NCBI GenBank assembly: GCA_001972305.1
Contig: BDDD01001647.1
Coordinates: 176,602-240,601 of the forward strand
Reading direction: 5' to 3'
Length of the DNA: 64,000 bases
Source: Cephalotus follicularis
Taxonomy: Eukaryota > Streptophyta > Magnoliopsida > Oxalidales > Cephalotaceae
A program made the position numbers and the translations under genes. Below are positions 1 through 10,101 of this stretch, in pieces; position 1 is the stretch's first letter; every line of letters begins with the position of its first letter. The notes beneath the pieces are model-generated. The model had not been told where the DNA came from and did no database searches. It was given only the letters and a program-made list of their open reading frames with translations.

Positions 1-1762
1 CCAAGAGGCTTAAAACCTGCTCATCAAAGGCCAAATACTTTTGTTAACAAATAATCTCTAAAACGGCTTATCTGCACAATCTATAATACCTTGACCAATT
101 AATCTGGCAATACCATAATATATGGAAAACATTTACCCTGTTAGCCTTCTCCCGCAGAGAACTTTGGGGAGACTCGGAGCATCTCACCACAACATCTTTG
201 TTTTCACTGAAGTAAGAAGCTATAATTGCAAAATGTTCATCATCCTTTTTCCTCAATATTGACTCGAGAACACATGCCGCTTTCATGCGTACCTGGCAAA
301 CAATCCCATAATAGATTAATTTCTTGTAAGCACAAGAGTCTACATTTATAAGCATACAATAAGCTACAATTGTGTTTGTTCCCCACTTCTTTCAATTTCA
401 AGTAATAATTAAAAAAAAATACCCACTTTTTGTGTAAAAAATAATAAATAAAATTAGAAACTTTTCACTTTAATGTTCATATCACAATAAACAACAAACT
501 GTCAAAAAGAGCAAACCTGCCACATTGGAGATTGAAGCTTTGATTCAAGGGCATGAGTTAGGGCCAATGCATCCAGTTTTGCAGCCTCCTGAAGTAAAAC
601 CTGAAGGGCATCTCGAGTGGGTTGTAGACGAACACCACCAGATGTTACTATGGTCTCCAATAGTCTCTCCTCAGGAGTCTTATTTTTGGAAGGATTTGAA
701 CTTGAGTCCCCGTTTGTAGTTTCCAGAGTCATTACTCTTGAATCCTGACTCCAAGGTCCAGTAGGAGCAGTTTTTGAAATCCCAAAACTAGCCTGATTAT
801 CATTGCTTATTTTAACTGGTTCATATCTATCTGCATGATCAGTTTCTGTGGTCAAGGACCTATGAAGATTGGGACCCTTATAGCTTCCATTGTCATTCTT
901 TCTTAGAGAGTGACCTTGTGTGAAATTACTAAGTCCCTGCTTGATAGATGCGCTTCCAATACCAACAACCTCACTAAGAAATGATTTCTTATCATCCGAT
1001 GGCATTTCAAAATTTGTATTGCCAAATCCTTGTATACGTTTGTTAATATTTTCTGCAGGTACCGGCTTACTGTCATCTGCAGCAAAGATAGCAGAGATAG
1101 CCTCATGAGCTGTGTCCCGCACGGCTTTATTAAGCGCATCCCCTTTTAAAGGATCCACCTGCCCCTTATAGTGAAATAACTGACGCACGGCCACAGAATG
1201 TCTTTGCATTTCCCTCCTAAACTCAACCCCAGACTTTCCCACCACATATTTGATCAATCTCAGAGCCTGAAGATAATATTCGAGCATAATGAGCATGAAA
1301 TGGGATGATTCAGAGTCATGAATCACAAAAAAACAGATATTGTAGCTTAAATGTTATATATTTACTATTGCAATATCTCCCCAACATACTTCCATATCTA
1401 ATCATAAGTTGACTTGAGATTAAGTCTCCAATACAAACTATCTTTTATTTCACAAACACCACAACATAACCATCAAAGTAAAATATAAAATTCCATCCAA
1501 TGCATGCAAATTCACTACAATAAAGACTAGCAAATGAAAAACAGAAACCCAATACCTTTTGTTTAACAATGGGGTTTTTGTGGTCGAGCCGCTTCAATAT
1601 GGAATCTGAAACCTCCTTAACAATACTGACATGCGAAGATCTTAAGAGCTCACAAATCTCTTCCAGCTTGTAAACAGGTGTCACCTTATCCTCATCCGAC
1701 GTGGCTCCTTCGATCATCCTCGATCTCCAGTAAGATTCCACCGCTCTTCGACTCGAATCCAT
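1..1762 (-). CDS. MTV1: MTV1-like ENTH/VHS-domain trafficking adaptor, N-terminal part, cut by window edge
   Basis: Modelled exons on the minus strand are 1762-1556, 1266-517, 292-137 and 16-1 (partial), all with GT..AG borders and unbroken frame, giving about 377 residues. Residues 1 to about 145 form an ENTH/VHS-like helical domain (start MDSSRRAVESYW, then KLEEICELLRSSHVSIVKE and LRLIKYVVGKSGVEFRREMQ). A Ser/Gly/Asn-rich linker follows, containing FLSEVVGIGSASIKQG. Exon 3 carries a second helical stretch (LRKKDDEHFAIIASYFSENK). This arrangement matches Arabidopsis MTV1, an epsin-like/tepsin-related protein that acts with clathrin at the trans-Golgi network in vacuolar protein sorting. That function is family knowledge. 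The ATG at 1762 was chosen because it fits the family N-terminus. The C-terminal half lies left of the window. No breaks are seen. Confidence 0.88.
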
Positions 1763-4133
1763 CTCCACAATTAACCACCCAAAAAACAAACCCTAATCTT
1801 CAAAACCCCAATTAATGATCCCAATTTAACTATTTATTTATTTATTTTGAAGAAAAAAAAAGATCTTTCAATTTGCGACTCACACACAAAGTATATTAGA
1901 GATCGACTAAGCTAAAAATTGATTTGCTTTTAAGAAGAAGAAAATTTTAATAGTTATTTGATTAACACAAAGATGGGGAAATGATTCGATTTGATTACAT
2001 GCGAAAAAAAAACCTATAATTTACAATGATGTGATTTGATCTGGGTTGTTAAAAGAAGTAAATTGGTGATCAGGGGTGTATCTCGGATTGATTTGGTGGG
2101 AATCAAGGGTATAAAACAGGTTTCGGGATCAGGGTTCTTTGTGTGCGGGTGTGAGAGAGAGACAGAGCGCTTGGAATTGTAGAAAGACGGGAAGAGGAGG
2201 ACAATTTTTGCGAGTACAAACAGAACTTGGGAGTCCCAAGTTGGGACCACACAGAGCGTGGCCCGTTCGGTGGATTGGACTCACATAATTGCTTGGTTTA
2301 CTTCTTTTTTGGGTTCGGTTTTAAGCCTTCCCAATTATCACGCGTTTCAATTTTACTAATTCACTGTCGTTTAACTCTGACTTATACACGTGATTTGTAT
2401 TAATAAAATTAATTTGTTATCATAATTAAACATCTAAATCTACACTATCTATCTATATAAATTATAAGTAGAAGGGCGTGAATTTTTAGTCAACGTATTT
2501 ATTGAGGTTCCAACTTAAAAAATGATCCATTAATATTTTTGCTTAAATTATAAAGTCACTAGCAATGGCTAGTAAAATTGTAGAAATAACTTTTATAACT
2601 AATAATAAATTTAATAACATACCACAACAATTATGATTATAACTAATAATAGGGAAAATAAATATAATTTTAGTTTTTGCAAATGAATAATACGAGTTTT
2701 GTCGAGAATGTTTTTGAAAAATAGAAAAGAATTTGATTTCTGACCAAGATTTGATTCGATCGATCATTTTCGATTGGATTTTTTCACTTACTTTCACTTT
2801 GTTCTTTTCGGCAATCAAAATAAGCTTTTGAAATTTTTATGAGATAAAGTTCTGGTGTTTGATTTATTATTGACTAGTTTTTGTTGTGTGTAAATTAACA
2901 GCAACTTCTCAAACTTAATTACAAGGTATTCTTAACCATTTCGGTTGTTGTTTTTATGAATATCGTGGTTTTAGATGGTCAGATATCTGGATTTAATATT
3001 GATTAATCTATCTATTATATTATTTTCAATTAGAATAAATGTTGTCAAACATAAAAAAAGAATAACGTCTATGGATCTACGTTCAAGAGAATCATGGTAG
3101 TTATATTCATATTTAGCAGTTTTTTGTACTGTAAGCTTTTTATTGAAATAAATAACATTTTGATGCTTAAAATTGTCTGTATGGAATACAAACTTATTTG
3201 GATTGAATTGTTGGGATCTTAATTCAGAAAGTTGGGGAACACTGAGTGCTCTGTGCTTTTTAATTAACTGATAAGTATCAATGCATGCTAATTTTTTCCC
3301 CAACTCTCCAATTGCGTTGGGCCCAGGAAGCAATTGTTTGAGATGGGTTAAAAAAATAGTTTTAAAATAACAACCAGTGTCTTAAGCGGCGATTCAAAAC
3401 CACAACGTTTAGAATCTTTCCATGGCAAACTCTAAACTCTAAATCTTGAGGGACTCATGGGCTGCAGTCAACGCCATTACTTGACCATCATTGTTGATTT
3501 GTCTTGTATTTGTAGGAAGCTTGACTTGGCAGGCCCGACCCATTCTTATTTTCCTTTACTTTGATCTCTTTTTTTACTTTTTACTATTTTTTACATAAAG
3601 TTACTCATGCTATGTGCTAAAACAAAACTCATGCATTGAAAAGATTTCAATTGCAAACAGTCAATTGTGCTTTATAAAATATTACATAAAAGATTTTTTC
3701 TGTCAAAAAATAAATATTGGAAGGTTTTCATAATTCTTGTTTTACGGAGTTTGATCAGGATTTTAGATCCGATTACAAATCGAGTTTAACAAAATAAGAC
3801 ATGAGTAAATGAAGTAATTAACAAATCTAGACCTTCCTAATCTATGTAGGCTCAGCTCATGGATATTCTTATAACTAACAAGTGTCACGGACAAAATTTC
3901 ATCGAGCACAGGTTGTTGCCATGCCACACAATCTGCCTGCCTTACAAAGAAATCCAATTTGTCTAATCCTTACATGTGTTCCTACATGTAGGCACCTCGT
4001 ACATGTATGCATTTGAGGGTTTTGTGCGTGCATGTATCCAAATTTGTCCAATGCATACATGTACTATGTAGGCACAGGTTGTTGCCATGCCACACATTCT
4101 GCCGACCCATTCTTATTTTCCTTTAAGTCGTTT
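1763..4133. other. Intergenic: MTV1 upstream region and AT-rich spacer with a local duplication
   Basis: No convincing gene. About 1763-2300 is the leader and promoter side of MTV1. The remainder is AT-rich. A 26-bp block starting GCACAGGTTGTTGCCATGCC occurs at 3905-3930 and again at 4072-4097. The phrase CCCATTCTTATTTTCCTTTA occurs near 3538 and near 4106. Both suggest small local duplications. Short open frames here (for example 2971-3333 minus) have no recognisable domains. Confidence 0.6.
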
Positions 4134-7100
4134 GGTTAAAATTTAATTTGTATATTTGAAATATTTATTGATATTCAATTGACTTAAAAATTGACATGCA
4201 TAATCTACATATCAAAAACATCAAATCTAACTGTTAGATTTACAAATTATACAGAATAGGTTAAATAATTTTGGATTTCTTAGGTAATCGACACACTACC
4301 ACGTATTGTAACATGCCTTACTTGGTGAATTTGAAAATCAAAAATTATCTAGCGGTTAGATTTACAAAATATATATAATAGGTTAAACAATTTTGAATTT
4401 TTTGGTGTTCAACACACCGTTACGTGTTACTACATGTCTTACTGGGTGGTTAAACAAATTTAGATTTTTTGGGTGTTCGATCCATCTGGTAAGGCATGTA
4501 GCAACACGTTGCGGTGTGTCGAACATCAAAAAAATCCAAATTTGTCTATCGGTTTGATTTACAAAATATATATAATAGATTAAACAATTTTGAATTTTTA
4601 CATTATTAGGTGGGCTCACCTCGTAAATGTAGCAACACATGGAGTAACTCTATATAATGTTGTAACGCTCGAGATTTTCGTCCGATGTGATGTGGCAATT
4701 CCCTTTTGTAAATTATCACAAAATAGTGAGAATCGGTGATTTTCCCTTTTTATAATGTTGTTTTTGGAGTAAGCACTATCAAAGGAATGTTGAAATATTT
4801 CGTTTGAGTAATATAGTAGGAATTTGGGCCAAAACGTTGACGCATAAGCTAAAGCGTCGACGCTATATTAGCTGAAACGCGCGTTTAACTTAAACGCATA
4901 AGCGTCGACGCTATAGATAAGTGTAGACGCCAATAGAACAAAGCACGAAAAGCACTGACGCTTATAGTTAAGCGTCGACGCTTTGAGTCGTATATCAGAC
5001 ACCTTTGAAAAGACAGGAAACGTGTCGCATGGAGGTGGAAAATACCACTCTTCAGGCAGCTTCACATGCAGTTTATGACGTGTTGAGCATGCCTTATGAT
5101 TCCCTGACTCGCCAGGAGAAAAAGGATTGAAGAGAGAAGACATGTGAGGGTGCATGCAAGAGTGGAAGAGGAGAGATGACACCTGGTACGCCATGCAACC
5201 AGGTGTGAGGGAAATGAAGTCTATGGATGCATGCAGAGCAAAAACAAATATGTCACATGCATAAAAGCTATTGTCTTCATCTATACCACTCACTTGCTAG
5301 AGAGAAAGAATCGAAAGAGAGAAACACGAAGAGAGATAAGACATCAGGGAGTGGAAGTAAGAGGAAGAGCATCTTCCTCCATTGTTGAGCCAAGAGAGAG
5401 CTTGGGACTTGGACAGAAGCTGCTGGCTCAAACTGGGAGCAACCAAACCGAACCTGGGAGCTCAAAGTTACTAGATTGAGGTCTAAAAGAAGTGGACTTT
5501 TGGCTTCTAACTTGAAGCCAAAGGTAGGAGAACTATACCTGCAAATTTGAGTTGAATGTTAATGTTTGTTCAATGATGATATGCATGAATTACATGACTG
5601 TTTTGGACTGATTTTGGCTACTGGATTGATGCTTTGATATACTGGATATGTAATCTGTTATTGCATGTTGATTTCTGGATGTATATCAAACTGGTTTGCA
5701 TGATTATTGAGTTTTAATCCTATTGATTATGTTGGACGAAAGAGACAACAATTATGGGCACGTAACCGTCGACGCTCACGAAGTAAGCGTCGACTCTTTG
5801 GACTGTAAAACGTGAAGTACTGGCGCTTAAGGTTCCACACCTTAGGTGTTGATGCCATGGTTCGTAATATGGGTTGTGGATTAAAGGTTTGATGCTATGG
5901 GTGTGGTGAGTGTTGAACCTGCCATGCATGCTACTGTTTGAGCTTAACCTGAACTAGGTTGCGTGTGCTGATGTATTGATCCTACTGGTTTATGTTGAAC
6001 GAAAGAGACGAAATTCTGATATCGAAACCGTCTACGCTCACAAAGCAAGCGTCGACGCTTTGGACTATAAAACATGGAATTATTACTGAATGTGTGTTAA
6101 ACGTCGACGCTAAGGTAGAGCATTGACGCCATGGTTCTTTCACGTGAGTATGGACGTGTTGCACGCCGACGTTTAAGGTTCCTACCTTAAAGCGTCGACA
6201 CCTGGAGTCAAGCGTTGGCGCCAGGGTTCCATACCTTGAGCGTCGACGCGTATGAGTTGAACATCAACGCTTAATGGCTATTGGAAAGCGTTGACGCTAA
6301 GTGTTGAGCGTCGATGCTTAGAGGACATAAGCATCGATGCCTTGAGGTTAAACGTCGACGCTTTGACACATTGTTTTGAGTATTTTCGCGTAAATGACGT
6401 ACGATAACCCCAAGTTAAGCCTAGATATTTTTGAGCATATGATTACATTACGTTTGAACTGTTGATTGTACCGCGAATTGCGATGTGACTGGTTTCTAAA
6501 TGTGTCTTAGAAATACATGTATGATTTTGAATAAATCATTATCTTGTACGAAAATGTATATTTTTTAAATGACTGGGGAGTATTCCCAACGTTTGCTAAC
6601 TGTTTAAAAGTTATATACGAAGAAAATGTATAATTGACTAAATGTGTATTTTCGAATACCTGGGGAAGTATTTCCAACGCTTGTGAACTGTTTATGAGTT
6701 TCTTTACACAAAGAAAATGTATTGTTTCAAGTGTTTATATTTTAAACGACTTGGGAAATGAATCGTTATATATGTTGACAAATATATATGTTTCAAGTGT
6801 TATTACTTGAGTGAATTGTTGTATGTGATTGCTATCGTTGCCGCTAGTGAGGTAGTGTTGGTACTTAGCCGTTGTGCTAATATCGTAGTGTTACCGTTAG
6901 CGGGCTAGTGTTGGTACTTGGCCGCCGTGCTAGTATCGTTTAGTGTGTCCTGAGTGTTGTTACTTGCCGCCGCACTAGTAATGGGGGCATTGTTTGTGCT
7001 GAGTGTATTGGATTGTTTGTCCGCTGTGACATGCCTGAGTGTACTGAATTGTTGTCCATTGTGACGTGCTGCTTGTATTGCCTGGTCCTGTGCGGATCTT

Positions 7101-7951
7101 ACTGTTTATTGTGTTGGTGTAGCTCTAGCGGGTTACACTTGTACTGCGAATATACATATAGATATGTATATATATGTGTATACTGTTATACGTACTGTAC
7201 TACATCACTGTGCATTCATTACATGACATGCATTAATGTTGATCCCGAACTGCATTTATACTTTCTCTACTTATCCGAGTGAGGATAAAGACTAACCCCT
7301 ACAATTTTGGATTGATGGAGTGGATCGAATATGGACCAGCATGTTGTATTCTTCTGGTTTTTGTTGAACTGGTTCGGTATTAAATGGTGGTTGTATACCG
7401 TACTTTTGGTTTACATATCTTATGTCATTGATGGATAATGTTTGATCACGCTCCGTCTTCTGGGCAGTTAACAATGGAGTATGGTACTCGTTTAAGTATT
7501 GTGGTAACATGTAGTATGGAATACATGTTACGTTGTTATTTGACTTACTTCATATTGCTTCCGCAAGATGTTATTGTTATGGAAAGTTTTAATTTTATGG
7601 TGTTTTTGCATAAGCTGAATATACTGTGTTAATTACCGCCACTTAAGTGTTGTTTTTGAAAACGTGGTGTGTTCGTCGAACGAGGGGGCTTTAGTTTCGA
7701 AGCGAACTACACCTACTATTATAATGGATGTGGTAATATATTTTAAATGATGTGGACTCAAATGATCCATCTAATAAGGTATACAAAAATATATAGCGGT
7801 ATGTCGAATACCCAAAAAATCAAAAAAAAATCATCTATTTTATAAATCTAACTGTTATATTTGATGTTACTGATATGTACATCATATTTTTTAATTTTTA
7901 AGTTAATTAAACATTAATAATTACTTCAAATACATAAATTAAATTTTAACC
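4134..7951. repeat. Foldback (MITE-like) element with inverted arms 4134-4330 and 7765-7951, interrupted by an insertion
   Basis: The sequence starting GGTTAAAATTTAATTTGTAT at 4134 reappears as its reverse complement ending at 7951. The similarity continues for about 190 bp on each side, including CTAACTGTTAGATTTA-type and TTCGACACACC-type motifs. Within the left part, 4383-4660 contains further direct and inverted copies of the same phrases. The arms look like the ends of one old hairpin element, later split by the roughly 3-kb insertion at about 4660-7725. Related phrases recur elsewhere in the window, so this is a family. Exact ends and a target duplication were not established. Confidence 0.55.
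4660..7725. mobile_element. Unclassified ~3-kb insertion rich in a CpG palindrome (possibly an old LTR)
   Basis: The segment begins near TGTAACGCTCGAGATTTTCG, a start like that of several plant LTRs, and is flanked by TATAATG on both sides (about 4652 and 7722). It lacks a matching TG...CA end, so the class is open. About 22 exact or degenerate copies of the 12-bp palindrome AGCGTCGACGCT lie in 4833-4982 and 5765-6362. Other internal repeats are a 263-bp tandem duplication (starts 5731 and 5994), a repeated block around 6540-6760, and another at 6840-6990 (TAGTGTTGGTACTT...). No long ORF, reverse transcriptase or transposase is visible. Confidence 0.4.
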
Positions 7952-8694
7952 GTATAAAAAATTGATACCTTAAAAGTGAAAAAAAACAAAAAAACAAAAA
8001 AACAAAAAAACAAAACAAACAAAGCGCCTGATGCTTTAGAATATGGCGCTCGCACTCATCCCATTTCTATTTAAATCTCTAATCCTATATAAATTGTAAA
8101 GGTTTTGCTTATTTTTCATGAATGAAACTTAAAGACTTGGCTTAATGGACTTACGATCCAATCGAAGAGATCATATCTCTTTTTCTGATTTACCCAATTT
8201 TATTAAAATAGAGCCTAATGCTAGGTTCTATTAATTTGGTCGAACCCATGGAGAATCCTCGGCAGCTTTTGATGATCGCAATTGACAATGGTGGCGTCGA
8301 TAAGTGACTGCGCAAACAATTATCCGCCCTCGTTGGCACAGGCACTTATATCCAAGAAGTTCTCATTCAATCAGGTTTCTATTTCGCCATCTATTATAAT
8401 CATCGTAGATCCGATCCCAACACGACGCTCTCATCAACTTCAAAACTTCACCTATGAATGTGGTAACAGAATTGAAAAGACTGAGCTATTCAGGGGAGCT
8501 AGTACCTTAAAACAATTATACCTTGTATAATTTATTCATTGGGCTTAATTGAAAAACCTTAACCAGTACCTTAAAACATTTATTACCAAAACCTTAAATA
8601 ATTAAACCCCCAAAAAACACATAAAATACAATCCCCCTTTCCAGTTGCTTAGGAAAGGAAAATAAACAAAATCGCTTGACATTCAATTTTAAAA
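7952..8694. other. Intergenic, AT-rich, with one unidentified coding-like scrap
   Basis: The stretch 8240-8385 is less AT-rich and has an open frame from 8288 (start MVASISDCANNYPPSLAQAL) ending at a plausible donor, CAG|GTTTCT. This is reminiscent of an orphan first exon, but no family is recognised and no following exon was found. A 23-bp string at 8475-8497 also occurs in an intron of the tRNase Z gene (13904-13926). Positions 8686-8694 are the left target duplication of the next element. Confidence 0.45.
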
Positions 8695-9964
8695 AGGTAA
8701 ATTACACAAAAACACCTGAGTTTTATCTCTGTTGACACTACCTGAAGATTTAAAACAAAAACTTTGACATTTATGATGCTGTTTGGTAGACAGTTAGACA
8801 CATACCGTTAAATCTTCTGTTAGTCGATCCGTTAGTTTTACACCGCCACGTCAGCATTATATTAATAACATTTTGTTAATACCAAAAATATCCCCTTCAG
8901 ATCTCTCTCTTAAAACACACACTTATTTACCGGATTGGGCATGACAAAAGGAGATAGCAGCCGACGGAGCTATGGGGAGAGATGGGACAGGGGGGGCTGG
9001 CGGCAGGAGCAAGAGCGCCTACCACTGGAGAGGGGAAAAGTGGGCTTCGTCGCTCTCTCTGGTTTCAATTGCTTTCTCACATGTTCTTTCATCTCACGGA
9101 TTCTCTCTATCTTGGTGTTTTTGTCTTGCGCCTATGAGTTTGTGTTATTGACAACAGAAGCTATGGTTTGGATTGTTCTGTTTAGGGTGTTATGCTTATG
9201 AGGTGGTGGATATGGGGCTGTGTTTCTATTAAAGGCAGGGGATGAATGGTTGTTTATTATCGCTTGGTCGCGGTGGGCTATGATGGAGTGGCAGTAGAAT
9301 GGTATCGGTAGCTGGCTCTGTTTTTGTATTCTCCAGTTCGTTGTTTGAGGAGAAGGTAGTGGTTGTTTGTTTGTGAGGCTGTTGTTTGTGGGAACTATGG
9401 CGTTGTGAGCTTGGTCTTGTTTTCTCTTCTCTTTTTTTCAATTACAATTGTTTGTGAATTTATTTTTCATTAATTTGATTGTGGTTATGTGTTTGATTTT
9501 GTGTTTATGGGGGTAAGGCTGCGTTGTGAGTGTTTGATGATGATAGTTGGTGTGTCTTTGTGTTCATAGCTTTATTGCAGATTGTTCATTGGTGTGCAGT
9601 AACGTTGGCAACTAAACAGCTGCACAGTATATAACGCACACAAATTCCACAACAAACAAGAAGAAAAGTTTATGAGTACTTACTATTGTCAAAGGAACAA
9701 AACGAATGACATGGGTTTAACTAGAGAAGACACCTACTACTTTGCTAGAAAGTGATGAGAGTAAGGGATGGAACAAACAATATTGTATTTCGCTAGAAAG
9801 GAACAGCAGTATTGTATTGTCAACGATGACTGATAAGGATAGTATTGTACTTTGCAATTTCTGTTAAGAACGTTAATAATGAGGTGTGACTTTGTCATTT
9901 TATAATCTTCAGGTGTTAAAGTGTCAACGGATGTAAAACTAAGATGTTTTTATTTAATTTACCC
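8695..9964. mobile_element. Non-autonomous Mutator-like (MULE-type) TIR element with 9-bp target duplication
   Basis: The left end (AGGTAAATTACACAAAAACA) and the reverse complement of the right end (GGGTAAATTAAATAAAAACA) form imperfect terminal inverted repeats of about 70 bp, sharing GTTGACACT and ACCTGAAGATT blocks. The element is flanked by a perfect 9-bp direct repeat ATTTTAAAA at 8686-8694 and 9965-9973. A 9-bp duplication with long TIRs is the Mutator superfamily signature. The 1270-bp element encodes no transposase. The middle (about 8930-9400) is GC-richer than the ends, as seen when such elements carry captured host DNA, but its source is not recognised. Confidence 0.72.
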
Positions 9965-10101
9965 ATTTTAAAATTAACATGAGAGCTTCACATATTGCAA
10001 AGAACATGTAAACTGGAAAATGAATGGTACAATAAAAAGAATGTTGCAAAATTACTGAATCATAGAAGCAGAACAAACCAAAAGAATAAATTTTCTATAC
10101 A

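Noticed and set aside
2014..2250. Minus-strand frame upstream of MTV1
   Set aside because: Short, no domain, and located in the expected leader/promoter of MTV1.
8282..8530. Plus-strand 82-codon frame
   Set aside because: Only its first part looks protein-like and no following exon or family could be found; kept as a note in the intergenic entry rather than as a gene.
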